DNA of 47,329 nucleotides from the NCBI RefSeq assembly GCF_002506515.1, contig NZ_DAXS01000007.1, positions 1,413-48,741 on the forward strand, written 5' to 3'. Within the stretch, counting starts at the first letter, position 1, and every line of letters begins with the position of its first letter. Positions 7,521-15,924 of this stretch are shown piece after piece. The stretch is from Caldivirga sp. UBA161. Lineage in GTDB: Archaea > Thermoproteota > Thermoprotei > Thermoproteales > Thermocladiaceae. Below the pieces are notes generated by a model that made no database searches, was not told the origin of the DNA, and worked only from the letters and a program-made list of their open reading frames with translations. Position numbers and translations under genes: made by a program.

Positions 7521-8009
7521 TTAATATATTATTAGTAGTGATTTTATTAGTAGCATTACCCCAATTATTATGAATAACCAGTTTAAGACGGGATTATTAT
7601 ACTTATAGTGAGCTAGGGCGAACCTAACCCACCTCCCCCTCCTCTTAACGTATATACCATTCTCAGTCAGCATATCCAGCAGCATATGGCTCCAACCAAC
7701 TACAGGACCCATTAATACAATGATTAATGCCTTATATATGCCTATGGGTGACATATAGTAGAGGAATAAGGCAACCAGTATGCTTACGATTAAACCCACT
7801 GCAAATGACCTACCCATGGTGTGTGTTCTAGGTGATCTACGTGTGAATCCATTTCTCTCCTCATGGCCAAGCACATCTATGAGTAAGTTGATTAAGTATG
7901 ATAAAACAATGGAGGACCCCAGGAGAAGGATAATATTGCTAATTCCCAAGGCTGACTCAATTAGTGCAGTTAAGCCTATTGAAAATATTATATGCGTCCT
8001 AAGCTTCAT
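7521..8009 (-). CDS. DUF1286 family membrane protein
   Basis: This 162-residue integral membrane protein starts MKLRTHIIFSIGLTALIE, the hallmark opening of the archaeal DUF1286 family. It has about four hydrophobic segments (near residues 8-45, 68-90, 92-112 and 140-162). The conserved polar pieces are LIDVLGHEERNGFTRRSPRTHT and GWSHMLLDMLTENGIYV. The His and Asp residues in those loops recall the wider DUF457/YdjM group annotated as possible metal-dependent membrane hydrolases, but function is unknown. It lies 31 bases downstream of the aminotransferase gene on the same strand, probably in one transcript. The gap contains an 11-bp tandem repeat. Confidence 0.75.
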   Translation of the reverse strand: MKLRTHIIFSIGLTALIESALGISNIILLLGSSIVLSYLINLLIDVLGHEERNGFTRRSPRTHTMGRSFAVGLIVSILVALFLYYMSPIGIYKALIIVLMGPVVGWSHMLLDMLTENGIYVKRRGRWVRFALAHYKYNNPVLNWLFIIIGVMLLIKSLLIIY

Positions 8010-8031
8010 TAAGCTTAGGCTAAGCTTAGGC
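8010..8031. repeat. 11-bp direct tandem repeat
   Basis: Two perfect adjacent copies of taagcttaggc occupy 8010-8020 and 8021-8031. A further partial copy (aagctt) occurs at the first codons of the downstream DUF1286 gene. The repeat fills most of the short gap between the aminotransferase stop and the DUF1286 start. It probably arose by slippage; each unit contains a HindIII-like palindrome. Confidence 0.8.
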
Positions 8032-8040
8032 TAATTTAAG

Positions 8041-9054
8041 TTACTTGGTGCATAGGCCTTTAATCACATTAGCCACTATGTTAATTGCCTTAGTAAATGT
8101 ATCATGATTAACCGAACCTAAGCCAACCCTAACCCCATTATTAATTCCGAAGTAGTAACCTGGGACAGTTAATACTCCTTTATTTAATAACTCATTAGCT
8201 AATTTAAGGCTACCTACATCACACTTAGTGGTGATGTAGGCTATGGGCATGTGGTTGAAGTAGGACACATTAATTAAGCCACCTAAGGATTCACTAATAC
8301 TCATTAAGTACTCCCGATTGGGCATAATTATGCCTAGGTTCCTCCTCCTAAACCAATCCCTGTTCTGAAGTATTATAGAGGCGTAAGATGCTTCAAGCCC
8401 CATAACCAGTGGACTAACTAGGTCAATTACATTAACTGCCTTCTGAATCAACTCCTCATCACCAATAATCCAACCAATCTTAAATGAGTCAACAGTGTAG
8501 AACTTTGATGTACTGAAGGTGTATACTGTATTCTCCAGTGGTAGGTTGCGTAACTCATCCATGACAAACTCCAAGAATATTGAATCAATAATTAAGTATG
8601 AACTCTTCCTCCTCGCTTCATCAGCAATATCTCTAATCTCACTCCTACTTAAATACGCACCCAATGGATTATTTGGGTTAGAGAAGAATAATGCTGTCCT
8701 GGGTTTAACATAGTTAATTAATTCACTTAATCCATTACCTACATTAACTTCAACCTGCTTAAGCCCAAGGAAACCTGGCAGTATCCTAATTGGTTCATAT
8801 TCAGGCACTACTGTTACAACCTGGTCAATCATACTCTTAATGGCGGATAAGGCGGCGAAATTACCCTCCTGTGTACCGTGCGTTAATGAGATAGCCTTAG
8901 TGGACGCATTGTAAATATTGCTTAACACCTCCATGATATTTGTGGGCTCACCCAACTGCTCAATATCACTCCTACTAATCGGTATCATACCGCTGCTGGC
9001 TATGTTTAAATCAGCCTTATGTTCACTCAGCCACCTGAAGTGCCCTATCTCCAT
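8041..9054 (-). CDS. PLP-dependent aminotransferase, class I/II
   Basis: This 337-residue fold-type I aminotransferase is a little shorter than typical (about 380-400). Visible motifs are the substrate/cofactor loop FFSNPNNPLGAYLS near residue 125, the aspartate contacting the pyridine nitrogen in LIIDSIFLEF near residue 153, and the Schiff-base lysine in TFSTSKFYTVDSFKIGW near residue 183. The usual arginine two turns later is replaced by lysine in this motif. Substrate cannot be told from sequence. The start at 9054 lies about 26 bases from a TATA element shared with the divergent glycerol kinase gene, suggesting a leaderless message. Confidence 0.8.
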   Translation of the reverse strand: MEIGHFRWLSEHKADLNIASSGMIPISRSDIEQLGEPTNIMEVLSNIYNASTKAISLTHGTQEGNFAALSAIKSMIDQVVTVVPEYEPIRILPGFLGLKQVEVNVGNGLSELINYVKPRTALFFSNPNNPLGAYLSRSEIRDIADEARRKSSYLIIDSIFLEFVMDELRNLPLENTVYTFSTSKFYTVDSFKIGWIIGDEELIQKAVNVIDLVSPLVMGLEASYASIILQNRDWFRRRNLGIIMPNREYLMSISESLGGLINVSYFNHMPIAYITTKCDVGSLKLANELLNKGVLTVPGYYFGINNGVRVGLGSVNHDTFTKAINIVANVIKGLCTK

Positions 9055-9074
9055 ATTGATGTTATGCGCAGTAT

Positions 9075-9086
9075 GTATTTAAATAT
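9075..9086. promoter_or_regulatory. Shared bidirectional TATA element
   Basis: The near-palindromic tatttaaatata sits in the 60-base gap between two divergent genes. It is about 26 bases from the aminotransferase start on the minus strand and about 35 from the glycerol kinase ATG at 9115. No second TATA-like element is evident in the gap, so one AT-rich element may serve both directions. Confidence 0.5.
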
Positions 9087-9114
9087 ACGTGTAGTTAACC
9101 TTAATAACGTAAGT

Positions 9115-10689
9115 ATGATTGAGGGCAGTTATGTTCTGGCAATAGATCAAGGCACTACCGGTACTAGGGCTGCCTTATTCAGCCGTGATGGCTCCTTAAT
9201 TGGTTACGCCTACAATGAGCATGCCCAAATATACCCTAAGCCTGCGTGGGTTGAGCATAATCCATTGGAGATCTGGGAGAAGGTTAAGCTGGCTATTAAG
9301 GAGGTGATTGAGTACACTAAGGTTAACCCAAGGGAAATTGCAGCTATAGGAGTTACCAATCAGCGTGAGACAACAGTAATATGGGACCCCAGGAATGGCC
9401 AACCAGTTTATAATGCAATTGTTTGGCAGGATAGGAGGACATCACAGGCGGTTGATTATCTTAGGCAAAACTACTTAAATGTAATCCAGGAGAAGACTGG
9501 CCTAGTACCTGATGCCTACTTCTCCGGGACTAAAATCTGGTGGCTACTGGATAATGTACCTGGGCTTAGGGATAAGGCTAGGAGGGGTGAGGTGGTTTTC
9601 GGTACCATTGATACCTGGGTAATCTGGAACCTAACCAGGGGTAATAGGGATGTAGCCACCCCAGGGAGGGGTGGGGCTCATGTAACGGATTACAGTAATG
9701 CCTCCAGGACAATGATCTTCAACATTCATAGGCTTAACTGGGATAATGAGCTACTTGAGATTGAGGGTAAAATACCTGAGGATATATTACCATTACCAAG
9801 GCCATCAAGTGATAGTAACCTCTACGGGTACACTGGACCCGAGGTCTCCCAACTACTTGGTGGCGTTAGCATACCGGTGTGTGGGGATGCTGGTGATCAG
9901 CAGGCGGCATTATTTGGGCAGGTGGGTTTCGATACTGGGGAGGTTAAGTCAACCTACGGTACAGGAAACTTCATACTAATGAATACCGGTGATAAACCAG
10001 TTAAGTCTAGGATGAATCTATTAACAACAATCTACTACTCAATTAAGGAGGGTGAGGCTAAGTATGCGCTTGAGGGCAGCATATTCATAACCGGTGCTGC
10101 TGTGCAATGGTTAAGGGATGGCCTTAAGATAATTGAAGTATCAGATGAGGTGGAGCCATTGGCGGCCTCAGCATTAGATACAGGTGGCCTATACCTTGTA
10201 CCAGCCTTCGTTGGGTTAGGTGCACCCTACTGGGATCAATACGCCCGGGGGCTCATAATAGGTATTACCCGCGGCACTGAGAGGAAGCATATTGCTAGGG
10301 CTGCCCTTGAGTCAATAGCTTACTTAACTAGGGATGTGCTTGAGGCAATGATGAATGATACGGGTATTAAAATACCTAGGATTAAGGTTGATGGTGGTGC
10401 GGCTAAGGATAATTTCCTAATGCAGTTTCAAGCTGACATAACAGGTATTGAGGTTTGGAGGCCCACAGTGTTTGAGACTACATCATTAGGCGCCGGTTAC
10501 TTGGCTGGGTTAGCTGTTGGCTTCTGGAGGAGCCTCAATGAGATTAAGCAGAATTGGAAGCTTGATAGGGTTTTTAAGCCCAGGATGGATCCTGAAGCTA
10601 GGGAGAGGCTATATAGAGGTTGGAAGGCTGCTGTGCAGAGGGCTTTAGGGTGGGCTAAGGAGGTTCCATGGGCTTATGAACTTAGGTGA
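9115..10689 (+). CDS. glpK: Glycerol kinase
   Basis: This FGGY-family kinase phosphorylates glycerol to sn-glycerol 3-phosphate with ATP. The N-terminal phosphate-1 loop is LAIDQGTTGTRAALFSRDG. The glycerol-binding NQRETTVIWD and the catalytic-region segment CGDAGDQQAALFGQ follow, then the C-terminal ATPase domain with GGLYLVPAFVGLGAPYWD and DGGAAKDNFLMQF. The open frame extends upstream to 9019, but that part overlaps the divergent gene and its promoter. ATG 9115 gives 524 residues with the FGGY fold starting about seven residues in. It is followed 40 bases later by glycerol-3-phosphate dehydrogenase, forming a glycerol-use unit. Confidence 0.93.
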   Translation: MIEGSYVLAIDQGTTGTRAALFSRDGSLIGYAYNEHAQIYPKPAWVEHNPLEIWEKVKLAIKEVIEYTKVNPREIAAIGVTNQRETTVIWDPRNGQPVYNAIVWQDRRTSQAVDYLRQNYLNVIQEKTGLVPDAYFSGTKIWWLLDNVPGLRDKARRGEVVFGTIDTWVIWNLTRGNRDVATPGRGGAHVTDYSNASRTMIFNIHRLNWDNELLEIEGKIPEDILPLPRPSSDSNLYGYTGPEVSQLLGGVSIPVCGDAGDQQAALFGQVGFDTGEVKSTYGTGNFILMNTGDKPVKSRMNLLTTIYYSIKEGEAKYALEGSIFITGAAVQWLRDGLKIIEVSDEVEPLAASALDTGGLYLVPAFVGLGAPYWDQYARGLIIGITRGTERKHIARAALESIAYLTRDVLEAMMNDTGIKIPRIKVDGGAAKDNFLMQFQADITGIEVWRPTVFETTSLGAGYLAGLAVGFWRSLNEIKQNWKLDRVFKPRMDPEARERLYRGWKAAVQRALGWAKEVPWAYELR

Positions 10690-10729
10690 TTAGTAATGCG
10701 TTTAAATGTAGAATATAAGCAAGGATTCA

Positions 10730-12028
10730 ATGGTGGTTAAAAACCCAGATGTAGTTGTAATTGGCGGCGGGGTTAATGGCTTATTTGCAACTTTAGACTT
10801 ATCATTAAGGGGCTTCCAAGTAATGCTACTGGAGCGGAGTGTTATTGGTAGTGGGGCAAGCGGTAGGATGCATGGCTTACTCCATAGTGGAGCCAGATAC
10901 GTGGCAACTGACCCTAAGGCTGCAGTAGAGTGCGCTGAGGAGAATAGGATAATAGCAGGCATAGCCCCCCACGCGGTTGAGGATACTGGTGGCTACTATG
11001 TGGCTGTGGATAAGGATGATGAGGAGTATGTGGAGCAATTCATTAAGGGGTTGAGGGCAGTTAACATTAATTATAGGGAGGTTAACCCTGAGGATGCGCT
11101 TAGGGAGGAGCCTAACTTAAACCCTGAGGTTAAGGCTGTGGTTGAGGTTCCGGATAAGGTGGTTTTCGCTAAGGACCTAATGTTCAGTGTAGCTGTATCT
11201 GCATATAGGGAGGGGGCTTTAATAATTCAGGGGGCTGAGGTAGTGGGTTTGAATGTAAGTGGTGATTCAATTAATGAGGTTGTGGTTAAGGATCATGTGG
11301 CTGGTGATGTTAGGAGGATTAGGCCGAGGATTATTGTAGTTACCGCTGGCCCATGGACATATAGGGTGGTTAAGATGGTTAACATTGATGTTGATATGAT
11401 GCCTACGATGGGTGTGATGGTTGTTTATAATCGTAGGTTAACGAGGAGGGTTATTAATAGGATGAGGATGCCCTCTGATGGTGACATACTCCTACCCTAC
11501 GCATCATCATCGATAGTTGGGACTACCGCAGTCATAGTTGATGACCCAGATAACTTAACTATATCTGATGATGATGTTAATTTCCTTGCATCAGAGGGTT
11601 CAAGAATGGTTCCAGCATTACGTAAGGTGAGTGTAGTTAGGGCTTATGCATCAGTTAGGCCATTAATTAAGATGCCTGGGGTTAATGCAAGGGAGGCTGC
11701 CAGGGACTTCGCCATTATTAAACACGAGAAGCCAAGTAACCTAGTCTCAGTAATTGGGGGGAAATTCACCACAGGTAGGTTAGTGGGTGAGAGGCTTAGT
11801 GATGAGGTTAGCGGCCTACTGGGTTCAAGTAAGGGATCTATGACTAGGGATCACCCATTGTTTGGCGCTAACCTCTATGATGACTTAAGGGAATTGGATA
11901 ATCCACTACGTAGCCTTGCCTCAGACTTTAAGGGCAGCATTGATGAGGAGAGGGGTAGGGCTGCTGCCTTAACGCTACTGCTTAGTGAAGTAGCTAAGAA
12001 TAGTAGAAGGTTAATGGGGTGGTCTTAA
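10730..12028 (+). CDS. glpA: FAD-dependent glycerol-3-phosphate dehydrogenase
   Basis: This 432-residue flavoprotein oxidises glycerol 3-phosphate to dihydroxyacetone phosphate. The dinucleotide-binding loop is VVVIGGGVNGLFATLDLSLRG, followed by RSVIGSGASGRMHGLLHSGARYV, matching the GlpA/GlpD core. The substrate-site region ASVRPLI and the late IGGKFTTGRLVGE block are also present. Bacterial GlpA is about 540 residues with a C-terminal 2Fe-2S domain; here that domain is absent. The electron acceptor is therefore unclear. The stop is directly followed by the GTG of the CoxG-like gene. Confidence 0.9.
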   Translation: MVVKNPDVVVIGGGVNGLFATLDLSLRGFQVMLLERSVIGSGASGRMHGLLHSGARYVATDPKAAVECAEENRIIAGIAPHAVEDTGGYYVAVDKDDEEYVEQFIKGLRAVNINYREVNPEDALREEPNLNPEVKAVVEVPDKVVFAKDLMFSVAVSAYREGALIIQGAEVVGLNVSGDSINEVVVKDHVAGDVRRIRPRIIVVTAGPWTYRVVKMVNIDVDMMPTMGVMVVYNRRLTRRVINRMRMPSDGDILLPYASSSIVGTTAVIVDDPDNLTISDDDVNFLASEGSRMVPALRKVSVVRAYASVRPLIKMPGVNAREAARDFAIIKHEKPSNLVSVIGGKFTTGRLVGERLSDEVSGLLGSSKGSMTRDHPLFGANLYDDLRELDNPLRSLASDFKGSIDEERGRAAALTLLLSEVAKNSRRLMGWS

Positions 12029-12493
12029 GTGGTTAACCTACATTATGGTGGTTCATTCAACCTAACCAAACCCCAGCGGGAGGTTGCTGGGGCTTTATCT
12101 AATTTAGGCTTAATAATTAAATGCATACCCAACGTCACTGATTACGAGTTAATTAGTGAATCAAAGGCTAGGGTTAAGTTTAGGGTTGACTTAGGTGATG
12201 AGGTTCCAGTGGCGGAATTAAGGAGGGTAACATCAGACACCGTCATTGAGGTTATTGAGGCATCTGGAAATGGTGTTAAGTTGAGGGTGAGTGGTAGGGC
12301 TGCTGGTAGTTCAATAGAAGTTAACTTAAGCATAATCATCGAACCCAGTGATGGTGGCTCTAGGATTAATTGGAGTGCTGATGCGAGTTTAGGTAGGCTT
12401 CTCCAAATGATGAGTAGGTTCATTAACATTGACTCAATGGTTGAGAGGATAGCTAATGATACGGTTAATGGCATAGTTAAGTGCCTTAGTTAA
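12029..12493 (+). CDS. CoxG-like SRPBCC domain protein
   Basis: This 154-residue protein starts with GTG at the first base after the glpA stop (zero gap). Its opening LHYGGSFNLTKPQREVAGAL and the later VKFRVDLGDEV, VKLRVSGRAAGSS and SRINWSADASL segments match the CoxG (carbon monoxide dehydrogenase subunit G) branch of the START/SRPBCC helix-grip fold. CoxG proteins bind hydrophobic molecules; some sit at the membrane and bind quinones. No CO dehydrogenase genes are nearby. Placement behind a flavin dehydrogenase suggests a role in delivering or coupling a lipid electron carrier, which is inference. Confidence 0.7.
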   Translation: MVNLHYGGSFNLTKPQREVAGALSNLGLIIKCIPNVTDYELISESKARVKFRVDLGDEVPVAELRRVTSDTVIEVIEASGNGVKLRVSGRAAGSSIEVNLSIIIEPSDGGSRINWSADASLGRLLQMMSRFINIDSMVERIANDTVNGIVKCLS

Positions 12494-12513
12494 GGGCACG
12501 GCATGAAAATGCA

Positions 12514-12574
12514 TTATTATCAGGCCCAAGTTCCTCATCAATAATCAGTGGCCTGCAGCTTTAACATCACTAAT
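12514..12574 (-). ncRNA. C/D box sRNA (probable)
   Basis: Read on the minus strand: box C gtgatgt (12570-12564), guide taaagctgcaggcca (15 bases), box D' ctga (12548-12545), spacer ttat, box C' tgatga (12540-12535), guide ggaacttgggc (11 bases) and box D ctga (12523-12520). Short flanks atta and taat can pair outside the boxes. Box C departs from consensus only at the last base. The RNA lies between two convergent coding regions (CoxG-like and gatD 3' ends), in antisense-free intergenic DNA. Targets were not identified. Confidence 0.65.
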
Positions 12575-12612
12575 TAAGCCAACTGCTCCAGGCTTTTAAA
12601 AATGCCTAATCC

Positions 12613-13947
12613 TCATATACTTGGCTTAACTATATAATCAATGGGCCTTGTCCTTTGATCAATCTCATAGGCAAGTGGCGTAAGCATCAGCCTCCTAACC
12701 TCATTAATATCCCTTGAAGAGTTGGCTAAGACCCATGATAATTTAACGAAGGCGGCCTCAGGATGCATATCCTCACTTGGTATTACACCAATCCTAAGCA
12801 ACTCCACACCCCTCCTATACACGTTTAAATTAACCCTACCGAATATTGTTTGACTGGATATTACCACAGGTATGCCTGACTCAATTGCCCTAGCTATTGA
12901 TTTAAGTAACCACTCCCCTACATGCCCAAAGCCAGTACCCTCTATCACTATACCGTGGTAACCCTTATCCACCAAGTAATCCAGTAATTCACTACTCATG
13001 CCTGGGTAATACTTAATTAAGGCCACCTTATCATCAAACTTAGTACTACACTCCAATTGCCCCCTCCTCTTATAATCACTAGTATTCATTATTAGCTTAC
13101 CCTCCCTAGTTAATACCCTGGCTATTGGCTCATGGTTCACTGATATGAATGCATCCCTTCTTGACGTATGCATCTTCCTAACCCTCACACCCCTATGAAC
13201 AGCCACTACACCATCACTCGTACCCTCATGCATTGCAACCACCGACTCAGCGAAGTTGGCTTGAGAAGCCACTAGGGTTGCTGCGTAGAGGTTCTCGAAG
13301 GAGTCGCTTGAAGGCCTATCACTACTCCTTTGAGCCCCCACTAGGACAACTGGGCCTGGGGCTGACTTAAGGGCGAAGGCTAATGCAGCGGCTGTGTAAT
13401 GCATTGTGTCTGTACCATGTAGGATAACAACCCCAACAACACCATCATTAAAGGCTTTACACGCCTCCTCTGCAATTGCACTCCACCTGGTTGGGGTCAT
13501 GTCTTCACTGAATATTGACATTAAGTTAACCATCTCTATTGACGCCAAGTTCCTCAGTTCAGGGTACATTAGGTAAAGATCCTCTAGGCTGAAGCTTGGG
13601 TAAACAGCGCCAGTGACGTAATCAACCCTGGACATTATAGTACCCCCAGTAGCCACAAATCTAACCCTACCCCCAGTACCCCTCTCAGCCATTACTGTGC
13701 CATATGGTGGTACCTCAACCTTAGGTGGCTCATATTTGCCAAGAACCTCCACTGCCTGTATCTTATCTACATGAATGCCTGCGTTGTACCCATTCTCAAG
13801 CTTCACCAGTAATACATCAGGATCACCAACCTCAGGCCTAGGTAATATTAAACCCTCCAGTATTGAACCATCCTTTAAATGCACCCTAACCCTACTAAAC
13901 TCCCCAATCCCCCCTAGAAGCGCCTTAACCCGCTCAGAGTAAGCCAC
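12613..13947 (-). CDS. gatD: Glutamyl-tRNA(Gln) amidotransferase subunit D
   Basis: GatD is the archaeal-specific asparaginase-like subunit that releases ammonia from glutamine for GatE, which converts Glu-tRNA(Gln) to Gln-tRNA(Gln). The 444-residue length fits. An N-terminal small barrel (residues 1-80) contains RVRVHLKDGSILEGLILPRP. The asparaginase domain follows, with the first catalytic threonine in FVATGGTIMS (near residue 100) and the second in VILHGTDTMHYTA (near residue 180), plus VVLVGAQRSSDRPSSD. GTG at 13947 is preceded at about 25 bases by a TATA element (attataaggg on the minus strand), supporting a leaderless start. gatE is not in the window. Confidence 0.93.
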   Translation of the reverse strand: MAYSERVKALLGGIGEFSRVRVHLKDGSILEGLILPRPEVGDPDVLLVKLENGYNAGIHVDKIQAVEVLGKYEPPKVEVPPYGTVMAERGTGGRVRFVATGGTIMSRVDYVTGAVYPSFSLEDLYLMYPELRNLASIEMVNLMSIFSEDMTPTRWSAIAEEACKAFNDGVVGVVILHGTDTMHYTAAALAFALKSAPGPVVLVGAQRSSDRPSSDSFENLYAATLVASQANFAESVVAMHEGTSDGVVAVHRGVRVRKMHTSRRDAFISVNHEPIARVLTREGKLIMNTSDYKRRGQLECSTKFDDKVALIKYYPGMSSELLDYLVDKGYHGIVIEGTGFGHVGEWLLKSIARAIESGIPVVISSQTIFGRVNLNVYRRGVELLRIGVIPSEDMHPEAAFVKLSWVLANSSRDINEVRRLMLTPLAYEIDQRTRPIDYIVKPSI

Positions 13948-14300
13948 GGTTAGGCTTAAGTAGAGCCCTTATAATACTTTATTAACAATATATTACAAGT
14001 AAATGGATTAATTTTCAATGAGATTACTGGGTAATTGACTATTCCTACCCTGGAGAGAATACTCTTATTATGGGATTAAGGACACATGGCTTAGAGTGGG
14101 CATTATGGTTAGTTTAGGTTAATTCATGAGGTAAGGTTAAAAACTCCGCAGGGTGAGTAATCATGGTGATGATGGGTCGATGAAGTGATGATTAATGATG
14201 TAGGAAGGGACGAACTGATTAACGATTATCCAGTAATACGCTTACATTATATTCATGTTACATAGGTGAAATTTAAAAAAAGTCCACATGACGCAGTATT
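13948..14300. other. Intergenic region with promoters and a possible sRNA
   Basis: The left edge holds the gatD TATA box (about 13965-13975). The middle has no reading frame of note. At 14135-14145 ggttaaaaac could be a TATA element for the C/D-like RNA candidate at 14158-14221. The right edge has aaatttaaaaaaag (about 14269-14282), a TATA element for the aldehyde dehydrogenase ATG at 14301. Confidence 0.5.
14158..14221 (+). ncRNA. Possible C/D box-like sRNA
   Basis: The stretch has gtgatga (14166-14172), a possible degenerate D' atga (14180-14183), tgatga (14186-14191) and ctga (14215-14218), with taatc (14158-14162) complementary to gatta (14217-14221). A TATA-like ggttaaaaac lies about 20-25 bases upstream. 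Against it, the first guide would be only 7 bases and the second 23, outside normal limits, so this may be a non-canonical or false candidate. Confidence 0.3.
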
Positions 14301-15758
14301 ATGAGTGAAAGGGGTGTATTCATTGGTAAGTTCATAATTCCACGGGATAGGGAATTCTATGAAATCAGGAATCCTGCTGATACTAGGCAGGTTATAGCTA
14401 AGTTCCCCAGGTTAAGGAGGGATGATGCCAGGGAGGCCATAGGTAAGGCTAAGGAGGCTTTCATTAAGTGGAGTAAGACACTACCTGTGGAGAGGGCTAG
14501 GATACTGTATAAGGTTGCAGACATTATTGAGTCCAGGGCTGATGAGATGGCGAAGACACTGACGCTGGAGGAGGGTAAGACTATTCCAGATAGCATGTTT
14601 GAAGTTGTTAGGACAGTTAACCTACTAAGGTTCTATGCAGGCCTAATAACAAGGGGCCAGGGTAAGGTTATTTCATCACAGGATAAGAACACGATCATAA
14701 TGGCTATCAGGGAACCACTTGGCGTAATATCAGTAATAACACCATGGAACTTCCCATTATCATTACCAGCCTGGAAAATAATACCGGCAATAGCCACAGG
14801 TAATACTGTGGTTTGGAAGCCTGCAAGCATAACGCCGACAATAGCCTATGAGCTTGTTAAGGCATTCTACGATGCAGGATTACCAGAGGGTGTACTCAAC
14901 CTAGTCACTGGGTCAGCCAGTGAGGTTGGTGATGAGTTAGTGACTAATAAGGATATTGATGCCTTAACCTTCACAGGTAGTTTACAGACAGGTAAGGAAA
15001 TTAATGAGAAGATTGGTAAAATGAACAGGTTCATTAGGGTTCAACTTGAGTTAGGCGGCAAGAATGCCACAGTCCTATCCAAGAATGGAGACGTTAACTT
15101 AGCCGTTGAGTTAACGGTTAGGTCAGCCTTCGGTTTAACAGGCCAAGCATGTACAGCAACCTCAAGATTCCTAGTCCCCGAGGATATGCATGATGATGTT
15201 TTAGGTAAGCTTGTGGAGAGGACTAAGAAAATTGTTGTTGGTAATGGGTTAAAGAATGGTGTGGATATGGGGCCATTAGCCAGTAAGGAGCAGTATGATA
15301 AGGTACTTAGCTATATTGAGTTAGGGAAGAGTGAGGGAGCTAAGTTAGTTTATGGTGGTCAACCAATAAAGGGGAGTGAGGAATTTGACCACGGCTACTT
15401 CGTAATGCCCACAATATTTGATGGCGTAACACCAGACATGAGGATAGCTAAGGAGGAGATCTTCGGCCCAGTACTGGCCGTAATGACCTATAGGACACTT
15501 GATGAGGCAATAGACATAGTTAACTCCACTGAATACGGCCTAATAGCGGGAATAGTAACTAAGGATATTAGTGAAGCAGCTAAGTTCACTGAGGGTGTTA
15601 AGGTTGGTGTTGTTAAGGTTAATAAGCCAACAATAGGCCTTGAACCATGGGTACCCTACGGTGGCGTTAAGGGTTCAGGGAATGACATGTATAAGGAGAT
15701 GGGTGAGGAGGCTATTGAATTCTTCACTAGGATTAAGGCAATATACATCGGCTACTAA
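14301..15758 (+). CDS. Aldehyde dehydrogenase, 2,5-dioxopentanoate (KGSADH) type
   Basis: This 485-residue NAD(P)-dependent aldehyde dehydrogenase is highly similar in pattern to the Sulfolobus enzyme that oxidises 2,5-dioxopentanoate (alpha-ketoglutarate semialdehyde) to 2-oxoglutarate. Shared segments are LTLEEGKTIPDSMFEVVRTV, VITPWNFPLSLPAWKI, LTFTGSLQTGKEI, the catalytic glutamate in QLELGGKNA, and the catalytic Cys at about residue 284 in FGLTGQACTATSR. The C-terminal VIKVNKPT-like VVKVNKPTIGLEPWVPYGG is also typical. Other aldehydes (succinate semialdehyde, glyceraldehyde) remain possible. A leaderless start is supported by an AT-rich element 20-30 bases upstream. Confidence 0.85.
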   Translation: MSERGVFIGKFIIPRDREFYEIRNPADTRQVIAKFPRLRRDDAREAIGKAKEAFIKWSKTLPVERARILYKVADIIESRADEMAKTLTLEEGKTIPDSMFEVVRTVNLLRFYAGLITRGQGKVISSQDKNTIIMAIREPLGVISVITPWNFPLSLPAWKIIPAIATGNTVVWKPASITPTIAYELVKAFYDAGLPEGVLNLVTGSASEVGDELVTNKDIDALTFTGSLQTGKEINEKIGKMNRFIRVQLELGGKNATVLSKNGDVNLAVELTVRSAFGLTGQACTATSRFLVPEDMHDDVLGKLVERTKKIVVGNGLKNGVDMGPLASKEQYDKVLSYIELGKSEGAKLVYGGQPIKGSEEFDHGYFVMPTIFDGVTPDMRIAKEEIFGPVLAVMTYRTLDEAIDIVNSTEYGLIAGIVTKDISEAAKFTEGVKVGVVKVNKPTIGLEPWVPYGGVKGSGNDMYKEMGEEAIEFFTRIKAIYIGY

Positions 15759-15924
15759 TCATTTAATACCTTAAGTACATTTAAACCCAGCCCTATTAAG
15801 TTTCAGTGAAATGAATATCCTATAGAGCTAGTGAATTTTCAATTAATGCATGGTGCACTCCTCATGATTAGGTTTATTAAACGTTTAATAAGAAATAAGT
15901 CCCGGCTTGAATTACCCATTACTC

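Noticed and set aside
9019..9114. Upstream extension of glycerol kinase to 9019
   Set aside because: It would overlap the divergent aminotransferase start and the shared promoter, and glycerol kinases begin close to the FGGY loop, which fits ATG 9115.
15907..15924. TTG start for the APC permease
   Set aside because: ATG 15925 is a better start codon and sits at a better distance from the TATA-like element.
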